Source: Cunninghamella blakesleeana (lineage: Eukaryota > Mucoromycota > Mucoromycetes > Mucorales > Cunninghamellaceae). From it: a DNA stretch of 64,000 bases. Each line of letters starts with the position of its first letter. Positions within the stretch are counted from its first letter, which is position 1. Shown piece by piece: positions 29,122 through 41,405 of this stretch. The translations under genes were made by a program, and so were the position numbers. Under the pieces are notes generated by a model, which ran no database searches, had not been told where the DNA came from, and saw only the letters and a program-made list of their open reading frames with translations. The stretch spans positions 558,001 to 622,000 of the forward strand of contig JAFCIZ010000007.1 of the NCBI GenBank assembly GCA_017871115.1, written 5' to 3'.

Positions 29122-29419
29122 GTTATTGCTATTAAAAAGTTAATCTATATATATTACTTACATCACCATTAATACGAAAAGCTTCACCATCAATATTACT
29201 TGATCTTTTTAAATGGGACCAAGCTGGTACCAAGTGTCTAGGATAAGATTCACCCGAGAACCCACATTTAATATATAAAGATCCAATATCAAGAACTACT
29301 CTGTCTTCAGTGCCATAAATAGAATGGCGACGAGTAAAACTATGAATTGATGAAGTCGTGTTGTAATTTGAAAGGTAGCCTGACGTTAGATTTTCTGATG
29401 ATACTGACGTTGTAGTCAT
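27494..29419 (-). CDS. ARP10: Actin-related protein Arp10 (dynactin pointed-end subunit)
   Basis: Three exons on the minus strand (29419-29162, 28891-28580 and 28426-27494) give 500 residues. The actin fold shows phosphate-1 motif VVLDIGSLYIKCGFSGE near 42-58, phosphate-2 motif GLVIDCGHLETTVLPI near 175-190 and the adenosine motif GSLLIVGGTALVPGF further on. The GFSGE and HLVPAW segments fit the divergent Arp10/Arp11 group rather than conventional actin. This subunit caps the pointed end of the Arp1 filament in dynactin, which activates dynein. A poly-Asp/Asn/Ser insertion around 345-375 is absent from conventional actin and is likely a surface loop. Intron 1 contains a long ATT repeat. The assignment to Arp10 rather than another divergent ARP is probable, not certain. 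Confidence 0.82.
29053..29120. repeat. ATT trinucleotide microsatellite
   Basis: A nearly pure ATT repeat of over 20 units lies within intron 1 of the Arp10 gene. The length is likely polymorphic. It does not affect the coding frame. Confidence 0.9.
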
Positions 29420-29583
29420 AAAATATTAATAATAACACTATTTTAAACAAAGATGAACAAATAAATATCTATATATCTATATCTATATATTTATATATAT
29501 AAAGTATGAAAGAAAAAGAGAAGAGAGAAATACAAAAGTAAAAATGGTGCCCTTTTTTTTCTTAAAAAAAACCATAAAATTTG

Positions 29584-29595
29584 TTCCAACTCCGT
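29584..29595 (-). promoter_or_regulatory. 12-bp element shared with the RCC1 promoter
   Basis: On the Arp10 strand the sequence reads ACGGAGTTGGAA, about 165 bp before the Arp10 start codon. An identical 12-mer in the same orientation lies about 115 bp before the RCC1 start at 58760-58771. With six G or C bases it is unusual in this AT-rich DNA. Binding factor unknown. Confidence 0.4.
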
Positions 29596-30219
29596 TAATT
29601 TTTTGATCAACTTGTATTGAAATCCTTAAAAAGATCCAAATTACGAGGATTTATAAGGATTAAATCGATAGTTTGATTTGTTAACAAACCAAAATAAAGG
29701 TTAATATTATAGATTAAAGTAATAAAATTATCGTTTATCGAAAAATTAATAAATACGTCCAAAAATGATAGAAAAATTGTATGTTCGAAAGAGCCCGTCT
29801 TTTATTAGAATTAAAATTTATGAAGATTTTTATATGTGAGCTGAATTTGGAAAATGGTTGAACATAAAAAATAACTTTTTGATTTTGTATTTTTCAAACC
29901 CAACACAAACTGAATTATACATAATTTTTTAACAAATTACTCTTTTTTACTTTTCAGAGATGCTTGTTTTTTCGGTGGAAACCAATAATAGGCAATTGCT
30001 GTATTTTTTTCTAAAAGATATAATCTAAAATTGAAATCACTATATATATATATATATGTATGTTTGGAATCTATAAAAAGAATTCTACATATTATATATA
30101 AATTTTTTTCTATGAAATAGGATAATTTATATTTATAAAAAAGTTTAATAGGCACAAATAAATAATATTTTAATCAGTTTTATTAGATAGATAAAATTTA
30201 ATTTTACTTAAATTCATTC

Positions 30220-30258
<39 letters not shown>

Positions 30259-30679
30259 TTCTTTATTTTACTGATTAAAAATCATATACAAAGATAAAAG
30301 AAATGGGAGTCTTAACTAAAAGCTTAGATTCAATATTGAAAAGAGAACCCAATACACATTATATTGTAATAATTAAATCATTTTATTTAAGAATACTGAT
30401 ATGCCAATTTTGCTATTGATATAGAATACAGAAAAATAAGTGGATAAAAAAATATCTAGTTGTATAGATTTCTTTCTATAGGATTGAAGAAAAATCTTAG
30501 TTCATGCATAGTAACTCTTTTTTAGAAATCCTATCCAAGTTAAATATCCATCCATTTTGATAGATAGTATACTAACTGACTTGAATTTTTAATATACTAC
30601 TAGCTTAATGAAAATCAATAGCCGTGCTAGTTTTCATAAAATAATCACGAATGTTAGCCGTTTAATTTAAATGTTAATT

Positions 30680-30960
30680 TTTAAGCTTTTTTTTTCATAT
30701 GTAATAAGTCAATTGACTCAAAAGTTTTTAATCAACTCAACTACGTTACCATTACCCTATATATGGCTCTAATTTCTTAAGATAATCATGTATACCTATC
30801 CAGTAACTGAAAGATAAATTTTCAGATTAAACACATTATCTCCCTCAAAATGAACAGATTGACCATATAATTTAACAGAAAGATCAACCATTTCCTATGT
30901 GCTGGATCGATTTTTTTAAATATTTTTGAATGCTTGTGGATCGGTTTAAATATAATGACC
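30680..30960 (-). pseudogene. Degraded coding remnant, family not identified
   Basis: On the minus strand, a 32-codon run reading EMVDLSVKLYGQSVHF then EGDNVFNLKIYLSVTG ends at a stop at 30796-30798. A second piece in another frame just upstream (30940-30895) reads KHSKIFKKIDPAHRK and would join it after a frameshift. Downstream codons in the same frame continue with VYMIILRN and GNGNVVELIKNF between stops. The composition is that of a folded protein rather than AT-rich noise. It looks like a dead copy of a repeated gene; I do not recognise the family. Confidence 0.35.
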
Positions 30961-31298
30961 AAAAGTTATTTTTTTCTTTGTAGCTACTTCAAATTTAATA
31001 CATGGCTTTTTATTATAAGTGATAATGGTTTGGAGATATAAGAATATTTTTTATTTAAAATACCAAGAAAAAAAAAGTATTGTTTATTAACAAGATTTTT
31101 TAAATTGAATGAAAGTTTTAAAATAAAATAAAAGAATAACTATTTAGAAAATTTATGTAAAAATATAAATGTAAAAATATATATAGGGGGTAAATAAAAT
31201 AATTTATAAAAAAATCCATAGAATATATATATATTTATATATTTAATCCTTTTTTTATATATTAATAAAATAAATGATTATTATTATTATTTATATGT

Positions 31299-33471
31299 TT
31301 ATAATTCATCATGATCTCTTAAAGGTTCATCATCTTCAGTAGGAGCAGAACCATCACCATAAAGTTTAGAAGTAATAGGGTTAACAATTGATTCTAATTC
31401 TTCACGTTTTTCATCATAATCTTCTTTTTCAGCGTTAGGATTTTCATCTAACCAGTCAATCTTATCTTTAACGGCATCTTCAATAGTTTCCTTATCATCT
31501 TCAGAAAGTTTAGTAGCTAAAGCACCATCTTCAGAAGATAATTGACTCTTGAGAGAGTAAACGTAGTTTTCTAATTGATTCTTGGCTTCAGTACGTTCAC
31601 GAAGAGAACGATCTTCGTCAGCAAATTCTTCAGCTTCACGAACCATACGGTCAATATCTTCTTGAGAAAGACGTCCCTTATCGTTAGTGATAGTGATGGA
31701 TTCAGATTTACCAGAGGCCTTATCAGCAGCAGCAACCTTAAGGATACCATTAGCATCAATTTCAAAAGTGACTTCAATTTGAGGAACACCACGAGGGGCG
31801 GGGGCAATACCAGTTAATTCAAACTTACCGAGTTTATTATTATCTTTAGTCATAGCACGTTCACCTTCAAAGACTTGAATCAAGACAGTAGGTTGGTTAT
31901 CAGCGGCAGTAGAGAAGATTTGAGATTTCTTGGTAGGGATAACAGTGTTACGAGGAATTAATTTAGTCATGACACCACCAGTGGTTTCAATACCAAGAGT
32001 TAAAGGATTAACATCCAAAAGTAAAACCTTATCAGAACCTTCTTCACCAGAGAGGATACCACCTTGAACAGCAGCACCATAAGCAACAGCTTCATCAGGA
32101 TTAATACCCTTGGAAGGTTTCTTACCATTAAAGAAAGTTTCTAATAATTCTTGAACTTTAGGAATACGAGTGGAACCACCAACAAGTACAATATCATCAA
32201 CTTGGTCTTTAGTGACACCAGCATCTTTAAGGACTTGTTCAACAGGCTTTAAGGTCTTACGGAATAAATCATTGTTTAATTCTTCAAACTTGGCACGAGA
32301 TAAGGTTTCAGAGAAATCTTTACCCTTAAAGAAGGATTCAATTTCAATACGAACGGATTTTTGAGAAGAGAGAGCACGTTTGGCCTTTTCTACTTCACGC
32401 TTCAATTTACCCATAGTCTTAAGATCGGTAGTAATATCTTCACCATCGTTCTTCTTCTTCCATAATTTAATGAAATGATCCATAACACGGCTATCAAAAT
32501 CTTCACCACCTAAGTGAGTATCACCAGCAGTGGCTAAGACTTCAAAGATACCTTCATCAATAGATAAAAGGGAAACATCAAAGGTACCACCACCAAGATC
32601 ATAAACAAGAACAGTCTTTTCACCATCATTCTTATCTAAACCATAAGCAATAGCAGCGGCAGTGGGTTCATTGATAATACGAAGAATATTTAAACCAGCG
32701 ATGGTACCAGCATCTTTAGTAGCTTGACGTTGGGCATCGTTGAAATAAGCAGGGACAGTGACAACGGCATGGGTAACAGGTTTACCAAGATAAGCTTCAG
32801 CAGTTTCCTTCATTTTAGTTAATACCATACCAGAAATTTCTTCAGGAGTAAAGACTTTATCTTGATTTTTGACTGCAACTTGAATATTGGGAGCACCATT
32901 CTTGTTGACAATCTTGAAGGGGAAATGCTTCATATCGTTTTTAACATCTTTATCATTATAACGACGACCAATAAGACGTTTGGCGTCAAAGACAGTACGT
33001 TCAGGGTTAGCGGCATATTGATTTTTAGCAGCGTCACCAATAAGACGTTCATCATCGGTAAAAGCAACATAAGAAGGAGTGATACGATGACCTTGGTCAT
33101 TAGCAATAATTTCAACGCGTCCATTTTTTTGTACACCAACACAAGAGTACGTAGTACCCAAATCAATACCAATTACTATACAAATAAAAATATAACAGAA
33201 ATATAAAAAAAAGAAATATGAGTATCTATTTATTTATTTATGTTTATCTTCTTATAACGTCTTTATTATTCCTTTTTATCCTTTTGGTTTATCATCATCA
33301 CTTATTTTTCACTAGTTTGATTTCTTTTCAATCCTATTTTAAATATTAACTATTTTATTTCCAATTACCAGTTCCATAAGCTTCCTTTTCATCTGCTTGT
33401 ACAGTAGATACACCAACAAATAAGGCAACTACAACAGCAAATAATAATAATAATGCTGTACGTCTTTGCAT
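31299..33471 (-). CDS. KAR2: ER Hsp70 chaperone BiP/Kar2
   Basis: Two exons on the minus strand (33471-33369 and 33175-31299) give 659 residues. Exon 1 encodes a signal peptide (hydrophobic core [16 protein letters not shown], likely cleavage after VQA at residue 26) and the first residues of the mature protein. Exon 2 starts in [15 protein letters not shown] and carries all Hsp70 signatures: [31 protein letters not shown] and the interdomain linker [14 protein letters not shown]. The protein ends in HDEL, the fungal ER retrieval signal. BiP drives import, folding and ER-associated degradation with J-proteins. The coding sequence is richer in GC and in ACC, GTC and AAG codons than its neighbours, as expected for a highly expressed gene. 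Length matches the family (about 650-680). Confidence 0.98.
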
Positions 33472-33951
33472 TTTATATAGTTATAATATTAAAAAAAAAA
33501 AAAAGCTAAAGAGAAAGAAAAAAAAAAGAAAATTTAAAAATTCCAAAAAGGAACATAGTATTTATATTTTAGCCTATGATTTACTGGCAATTTTTTATTG
33601 GTCACGGAATTTTAATTTACGTGGACCTTTATTTTTTTTACAAAATTTTTTGATTCAAATTACGAATCAACCAATCATTATAAAGGTGTCAACGTCAATC
33701 CAAAAAAGTAACGAAAATTAATATACATATTTTTTTTAAAATAAAAATACTACTACTACTTTACCAACGTATAAAATGTACATGCAAATATATTTATATT
33801 TATTTATATATTTAAAATAGTATTTTCGTAATTTTTTTAAATAATGATAATAAAAACAAAAATCATCTATGTTTATTCATGAATAAATCAATAAATAAAT
33901 AAACAAAATAAGTAGGCAATCCATTTACATATATATGTATATAATTATTAA
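33472..33951. other. BiP promoter and 3' flank of the TBC gene
   Basis: Two genes on the same strand flank this 480-bp gap. It contains a purine-rich run near 33490-33535, a TTCCAAAAAGGAA inverted repeat at 33541-33553, the possible UPR patches, and AT-rich 3' flank of the TBC gene from about 33730. No coding segment was seen. Confidence 0.6.
33597..33697 (-). promoter_or_regulatory. Possible unfolded-protein-response elements upstream of BiP
   Basis: Between about 125 and 230 bp upstream of the BiP start are three patches resembling known UPR sites. ATTGGTCACGG (33597-33607) is near the animal ERSE-II form ATTGG-N-CCACG. TTACGTGGA (33617-33625) is one base from TGACGTGGA. TGACGTT on the gene strand (33691-33697) resembles the bZIP core TGACGT. 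Each is imperfect, so the call rests on clustering and the known regulation of BiP genes. Confidence 0.32.
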
Positions 33952-36900
33952 TTATGCTATGGTAGAACAAGGATTATTATCGGAAATTGAAGTGGATGGG
34001 GATGGAGGAGATTGCTGTTGTTGATCTTGTTGTGAAGAGATAGCTGACCAAAATCTACCATAAATACTACCTCTTTTTTGTAAATCTGAACGATCAAAGC
34101 TTTGTCGTTCGGAGGCGGGTGAAGAAGGAGCACTATTTGTTTCTAATTGATTAATACGTTGATTAGCGACCGTTAACATTTGTTCTAATTCTTTACATCT
34201 TGTTGCATAATCTTGTTGATTGGATGATGATACGGGCCTTTCGATAGATGAAGAAGAAGATAATCGAGAAGCTCTTACTGCTGAAGGTAAAGAGGGTTTA
34301 TGGTGATTATTATCCGTACTGGATCCATTTGTAACAGGTGATAAAATAACAGATAAAGGTCGACGGCGTTGTTGTTGCTGCTGCTGCTGTTGTTGTTTTT
34401 GTTGATGTTGTTGGCGTACTTTATTTAATTGACGTTGCTTATCTTCTAATTCTTGAATAAAGCGTATTTTTTCAAATTGTAATTCTTGAGCTAAATGCTC
34501 ACTTTCCTTTTGTTTTCTTTTCCAATAATTGACTTCTTTTACAGCTTTGTGTTTATCATTTTCTAAATCATCATATTTATTTTGTAAATCTACCAATCGT
34601 TCTACCAAAACATGTTGAGCATCTTGTGATGATACTTGTTGTGATTCCAATTCCTCCAAAGATTTTTTCATTTCATTATTTTGTTTTTGTAATTGAACCA
34701 TCATATCGATGGATTGGTTTTTGGTTTGGTTGTTTTCACTATAACCCAATAATTGCTTTTGTTCCTTGATAGTTAATTTAAGTACTTCACATTCAGCTTC
34801 AATGTCCGATTTATCCATACGTACTTGAACTAGCTCTTGTTTAACTTGTAAATGATCTTTTTGTAGTTGAGATAAAGCTAAAAGCAATTCTTCAATTTGT
34901 TGATGTAACATGACGACATCTTGAACACTTGAACCTGCAATATGTGCTGCTGGACCATTTTGCTGTTGCTTGAGAGACATTTTATTATCTTCAGGTATAG
35001 GAGAGGATATTGGAGATGAAGTGGGTGATGTATTATTATTTTTTCCATTACCACTACTACTTGTTAACCAACTTAAGGATTCTCTTTTTTTCTTTTTTTC
35101 AGTAGGTGATGAAGTTGCTGTTGTTGTTTTTACTTGTCGTTGCTCTTGTTGTTTAGACCAGAAATTAAATCTTGCTGCCATGACTTGCTCTGTCTGTTTT
35201 TTCTCTTCTTCAAGTTCCCGACAATATAACTCTGCTAAGCTGTCCATTTTTTCAGCTGTAATCACATTGCTAAGATCCATGGCATCATTAATCACTTCAC
35301 TTGGGTTATCGTCATAAGAGTCATATAATTTGGAGGTAAGATAATCAAGGATATTTTCAAATTCAGTCAAATTTAAAATGGTATCTTGTGATCGTTTTAA
35401 CATGGCGATGGCTACACGCATAATTGTTTCAGCTGCACCTTCGGCAAAAACGACATCGTAGATTCGAAGTACAAGTGGTATAGGAAAAGTATAAGCAAAT
35501 AGGGTTAAAAACCATTGGGATGCATACATAGGGGCATTGATAGCATGATTATCTAAGTGTTCAGCTAATTCAGGTAATATTTGTGCTAATAAACTTGAAA
35601 ATTGATATAGTCTAAGTTGTAATCCTTCCATATTAAGAGTAAACATGGTGCGCATTTCATACGTCTCCATTAGTCTATATAGATAATAAATAGTAAAATT
35701 AAATAATATAAAATAGTGTATTTGTAAGTACACTCAATTTTTTTTTTCAAAAAACACAGCTATTATAATTAATTTTTATAGTACCTGACAAAGACACAAA
35801 AGGCTTGTTGTTCTGACATCTATATTCAAATATAAAAACAAAATAAAAACAAAATTAAAGTAAATATAAAAAGTACCAATAACGTATTAAAAAATAAAAT
35901 AAATATAGTTATAGTGAATGATGCATGATTGTCATTATTATTATTGTTATTATATATGTATATATATATATATATATATTACATTCATTAAAAGAGGGCC
36001 AACTAAAAAGGCAAGACCTTGACAATAGCCTACCAAAGAATCATAAAGACTATAGGCAGTTAAAACTCGTTCCATTGCTTTTTGACCATCCCCACCTTCT
36101 TGTTTAAACATTTCAATACCAGGGAATGTACGAGCCAAATCACGTTGAATAATACGATTATAAGGAGAATGTTCTGCCAAAAGTTGGCCATAGACAGTTT
36201 CCAAATTAAGAGATGCAGATTGAGACATGGCTTGCCAAATAAGACCACGTACTTTTGAAGGGATACCAGCCCTGAGTTTTGCGGAGACCAAGTGAGGTAG
36301 TTTTAAAGTGACTCCACTAAAATCGTCAATCAATGCCGACCAAAATTCCCAATCAATATCTTCTTCTTCTTCTCCTTCTTCATCATCATCTTCTTTTGAT
36401 TCATTATCCACATCCACATCATTATTATCATCATTTGTTTTACTACATTTTTTATCATTATTTTCATCATCTTTAGTATCAATATTATTGTTATTATTAG
36501 GTTGGGTATCTTTTTCTATATGCTGTTTTGATTGTCTTCTTTTCTTTTTCTTTGGTTCCTTTTTTTTTGACATGTCTGTTAAATTTTGTAAAGTAGAAAG
36601 ATGAGCTTTAAGTCCATTAGATGATATAGAAACTGATTTTGGATCGTTATCTAGTATTGCATTTTGTTTTTCTATTTGAGCTAAAATAAATTCGGTTGAT
36701 AACTAAAGATGATAAAAAAACAAAATAATTATAAATAATAAAATACATTAATATGAATAAGAGAGAGTAAACTTTTTTTATAAATGAGAAAAAAATATAA
36801 ATGTAAAAAGATATACATATATATGTATATATATACCTGAGATAAATTGGCATTCTCTTCTTCTAACCTTGGTAATACTTTAAGATCAGTAGCTGGGGCC

Positions 36901-37064
36901 TGTCGTCTATTTAAAGTCATACTAGGTGTACGTGAAGGGGTTGGACCAAAACTAGTAGTTCTTCTTCTTCTTGGTTGGTAACTTTTTGAGGGTAAGGGCC
37001 TTGGAAAAGCTACTTCGCTTTGTTGTAAAGCATTATATAATTTTGAACTTTCATTAATAGTCAT
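33952..37064 (-). CDS. TBC-domain Rab GTPase-activating protein (Gyp5/EVI5-like)
   Basis: Four exons on the minus strand (37064-36837, 36702-35983, 35819-35785 and 35674-33952) give 901 residues; the third exon is only 35 nt. An N-terminal basic/Ser region and a poly-Asp/Glu/Asn stretch (~125-180) precede the TBC domain at about 185-440. Both catalytic fingers are visible: the Arg of IIQRDLARTFPG and the Gln of YCQGLAFLVGPLL. RAGIPSKVRGLIWQAM at the domain start and APMYASQWFLTLFAYTFPI confirm the family. A long C-terminal coiled coil with Gln-rich segments follows, and the last ~100 residues are Ser-rich. Yeast Gyp5 acts on Ypt1/Sec4 in secretory traffic; EVI5 acts on Rab11/35. The acidic insert and coiled coil fit the Gyp5 layout. 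Confidence 0.9.
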
Positions 37065-38315
37065 AAGAGCGTATAAATACTAAATAAAAAAAAATAAAGC
37101 AAAAAAAAAAAAATGTGAAATAAAATTATTAACTATTATATATACAATTTATTAAAAGTAGAAAAGATATATGAAAAAAAAAAAAAAGAAAAAAGAGCGA
37201 TATAAAAATTGAGTTACTTGATTTATTTTAAAAAAATAACAAGCGGCACTTTAATTAATATGAAAATAAAAACTTTAATTTTTTTATTTAAATTATGTAA
37301 CTGTTTACAATTACTATCCACTTTGTTTATATACAAATATATATGATGATTATACACACACATACACACACATATATATATAAGTATACAACTTGATTAA
37401 TATATATACAATTTTTTTTATATGTTCGAATTTTGTAGAAATTTAAAAAATAAATAAAATGAAGTTTCATAGTAATAATGCTTCTTAACTTCCCACCATA
37501 CTGATTTTTAATTATTAACATGAAAAAAGATACTCTTATGTATTTTTATTTTTATTATCAATTAACTAATGATACAAATTAATAATAAAAATTGATACAT
37601 ATATTGATTGAATTATTGAAAATAAATTTTTTTGTAAAAATTTATTTAGTTATAACTAAAAATATGAGACGTATAGCTTTTTGTAATTGATTATCCATCC
37701 AACTAAATGATTCCAGTTCGTTAGATTGGTTTGCTTAATACAAAAAAAAAAAAAAACTCATATATCTTAAATAGTTAATTGAAATATAAACCATATATAA
37801 TAAAAAATAAAGAAAAATAACAACAATAATAAATTGTACTATATTTGATAAACAAAATAAAAACATATATGCATCACATTTTAATTTATATTTTTTTTTC
37901 CTTTTTAAAATACTATATTTATATAAAAGTTGTAATTATTAAATATAATAAGCGTCGATACCTATATTACAAAATATTTTTACAGTGTAAGTGTTGTAAT
38001 GTTATAAAGTAAATGGATTATCAATAAAATATATAGTACACATCACTATGATTTTTGTTTATACATATGAAAAAGATAAATGGGAGAGTTTTATTTATCT
38101 TTGCCAAATCTATTTAAATCAAAAAAAAAAGATCGGGGTTTACTCTTACTTTTAGTTCAGTTTTTTGAACTGTAGCCAAGTGACGTTTAAGCCTAAAATT
38201 TTCAAATACCGCAGCAAATTTTTTTCTTGATCTTTTTAAATTTTTTCTCGCTCCTTTTTCTTTCTTTTTTTTTCTTTTTCTTTCTTCATACTCTTTTTTT
38301 TTCCTTATATTAATC
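37065..38315. other. Divergent spacer, no gene seen
   Basis: This 1.25-kb gap separates the starts of the TBC gene and ARB1. It has A and T runs, a CA/TA repeat near 37350-37382, and a long pyrimidine-rich leader (38215-38310) directly before the ARB1 ATG. The latter is typical of a highly transcribed fungal gene. Confidence 0.6.
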
Positions 38316-40478
38316 ATGAGTGGCCAAATCTCTGCTTCCAAAGCTAAACGTCTTGCAGCCAAAGCAGCTCGTGAAGCCGCCAAAGGTGGTAGTGCTAAAT
38401 CATCAGCAAAGTCTACCCCTATTCCTTCAGGAAATAACTCATCAGAAGATCTTTCTTTAAGTGGATTAAAGATGAATGTGGATCGTACAGCTACTGGTGT
38501 TTATTCTTCTCAAGAAAGAAGCAGAGATATCAAGATTGAATCTTATTCCTTAAATTACCATGGTCGTGTATTGATTGAAAACGCTAGTATCGAACTTAAT
38601 TTTGGTCGTCGTTATGGTTTAATTGGTGCTAACGGTTCTGGTAAATCTACTTTCTTATACTCTCTTGCTGAAAGAGATATTGAAATCCCTGAACATATTG
38701 ATGTAAGATATATATATATATTATTTTTATTTTTATTCTATTATATCTTATTAGTATGAATAATACATAATAAGATTAACGAATATAACCACTATTAAAA
38801 AAATATAAACAAAAAAAAAAAGAGTCATAATAATAATAATAATCGTGATGTAGTTTATAACAAAGATATTAATAATTTTATTTATTTATTGATTATTGAA
38901 TAGACATACTTATTGAACCAAGAAGCTGAACCTTCAGATATGAATGGTATTGAAGCCGTTATCTCATCTGTACAAAAGGAAGTTGAACGTTTAGAAAAAC
39001 AAGTTGAAGAAATTCTTAGTCAAGATGATGGTGCTGATAATCCATTATTAGATGATATTTATGAACGTATTGAAGGTATGGACCCTGCCACTTTTGAGTC
39101 TCGTGCTTGTACCCTTTTATCTGGTTTAGGTTTTACTACTCAACAAATGCAAAAGAGAACCAGAGATTTATCTGGTGGTTGGCGTATGCGTATCAGTTTA
39201 GGTAATTATAATGATTGATAATGATAATAATATATATAAAGAAGAGGAAAAAAAAAAAACAAGAGAGAATAGAGTAAAAGAAAGAGTTAATCAATATCAT
39301 GGATACTAAAATTATTTTATTTTTTTTATTTTTCATTTTTACTTATCACTTTAGCCAAGGCCTTATTCATCAAACCCACCTTATTACTTTTAGATGAACC
39401 TACTAACCATTTGGATCTTGAAGCTTGTGTTTGGTTAGAAGAACATCTTAAGACTTATGATCGTATTTTAGTTGTTGTATCCCACTCTCAAGATTTCTTG
39501 AACGGTGTCTGTACAAATATGATGCATTTGACTCCTAAACGTAAATTAGTTTACTATGGTGGTAATTATGATGCCTTTGTGAAAACCAAGGAAGAAAATG
39601 AAATCAATCAAGCCAAAGCTTATGCTAAACAACAAGAAGAAATTGCCCATATTAAGAAATTCATTGCTTCAGCCGGTACTTATGCTAATTTGGTTCGTCA
39701 AGCTAAATCTAAACAAAAGATCATTGATAAGATGGAAGCCGCAGGTTTAATTGAAAACGTTGAAAAGGATATTCAATTCAAATTCAATTTCACAGATGTT
39801 CCTAAACTCCCTCCACCTGTATTAGCTTTCCAAGAAGTCTCCTTCTCTTACTCTGGTGATATGAATAATCTTTTATATAAGGATGTAGAATTAGGTGTGG
39901 ATATGGATTCCCGTGTTGCTTTAGTAGGTCCTAATGGTGCTGGTAAATCTACTTTATTAAAATTAATGAGTGGTGAATTAGTCCCTACCGCTGGTCGTGT
40001 TCAACGTCATACTTCCTTAAAACTCGGTAAATACTCACAACATTCTAATGATCAATTGGATATGGATCTTTCCCCTATTGATTACATGAAAAAGAAATTC
40101 CCTCATGTTAGTACAGAAACCGATTACTGGCGTAGAACCATTGGTCGTTATGGTTTAACAGGTGCTCATCAAACCTCTCCTATTGGTAATTTATCCGATG
40201 GTTTGAAATCCCGTTTGGTCTTTGCCGAATTAGCCACTTTACATCCTCATATTATCTTATTGGACGAACCTACCAATCACTTGGATATGGAATCCATTGA
40301 TTCTCTTGCTGATGCTATTAAAGCTTTCAGTGGTGGTGTCGTTCTTGTTTCTCACGATTTCAGATTGATTTCTCAAGTCGCTCAACAAATCTGGCATTGT
40401 AATAATGGTCATGTTGAACCTTTCGAAGGTTCTATTGCCGAATATAAAGAAAAACTTAGAAAAAATGTCAAATTGTAA
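38316..40478 (+). CDS. ARB1: ABCF-type ATPase ARB1 (ribosome biogenesis, ABCF2 orthologue)
   Basis: Three exons (38316-38702, 38904-39201 and 39355-40478) give 602 residues. The protein has two ABC modules and no membrane segments. Module 1 has Walker A GANGSGKST, signature LSGGWRMRIS and Walker B LLLDEPTNHLDLEACVW. Module 2 has Walker A GPNGAGKST, signature LSDGLKSRLVFAELA and Walker B ILLDEPTNHLDMESI. The variant second signature with LSDG is expected for ABCF2/ARB1. An Ala/Lys-rich N-terminus (KAKRLAAKAAREAAK) also fits ARB1. The yeast protein is essential for 40S and 60S subunit maturation and export. Coding bias resembles BiP, indicating high expression. Length matches the family (about 600-620). 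Confidence 0.96.
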
Positions 40479-41405
40479 ACAACTCTTACCTACACTCACA
40501 AACATACTCACACACATATATATATATTATAAAGTATTTTATCACCATTCCTTTTCTTTTTATTTTATCTTATCGCCTACTTTTACGTCTATTATAATTA
40601 TAATTTTTTTTTTATTTTACATTCTATTTCATCATCATTATATATATAAAATTGATTGAATAGTATAGCTTTAGACAAATTATTATTCCTTATATATATT
40701 TTTATTATTAGATAAAAGAAAAAAAATAAGAAAAGAAACAATAAACATCAATAAAATAAAAATAAAGTGCTTCCTTATTTGTTTTGTGAAATGCTTGGTT
40801 TATATTAAAAAGAATATTGTAATGATGCAGTAAATGATTATTCAATCACTGATTTTTTCGGAATATTTAATTTTTTTTTTTTCTGGGTCAAATCTTTTTC
40901 TATATTTACAGAAATAGAAAAATCAAAGAATGAACCTGGATAATACGAAATACTTGGTAAAATATATTTTTACCATAAAAATAAAAGCAACATATTATTT
41001 TATTTTTGATTTATTATTGAAATAAATACCATTACGTATGTTTTATTTTAATATTTATACTAGAGTGTTTTAAAAGAAGTCTATATTAATATAAGGTTTA
41101 GAAAATAAAAAAATTTTATGATGATGCTCAGGTCAGCTTAATATAGAAACCTAAATTTGGTTTAGTATAAAATTTAAAAAATCAGAAAAAAAAATCTTTA
41201 AATTATTTTCCTCTCTTTTTCTATTTCCACTCTCACTCTCTTACTTTTTATTTATTATTTGTATTTATTTATTATTTATTTATTTATTTCAAGTATACAC
41301 ATTTTATTTATTTATTTATTATATTTTGTTGACTTTTTCTCTCTGTCTCATTCTCTTTCTCTTTGCTCATTATTTTGTCTTTTTTTTTTTGTGTAAATTA
41401 ATAAA
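40479..41405. other. Spacer, no gene seen
   Basis: The gap between two tandem plus-strand genes carries the ARB1 3' flank and the promoter of the amino acid transporter. It is AT-rich with TTTA repeats (41245-41325) and CTCTC pyrimidine patches just before the next ATG. No coding-like island was recognised. Confidence 0.6.

Larger units (their letters stand above)
29420..31298. other. Spacer with promoter element and coding-like relics
   Basis: This 1.9-kb gap lies between the Arp10 start and the BiP stop. Near the Arp10 side is TTCCAACTCCGT (29584-29595), which on the gene strand repeats an element found before RCC1. A minus-strand open frame at 29937-30155 translates near its end to FRLYLLEKNTAIAYYWFPPK but is too short and unsupported to call a gene. 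A clearer broken frame lies at about 30680-30960. A TA run occupies about 30224-30256. Confidence 0.5.

Noticed and set aside
29937..30155. 72-codon minus-strand open frame
   Set aside because: The last third looks protein-like but most of it is TATATA-derived; at best a relic fragment, too weak to list as a gene.
33541..33553. Heat-shock element before BiP
   Set aside because: The TTC and GAA units are spaced by seven bases instead of two, so this is only an inverted repeat.
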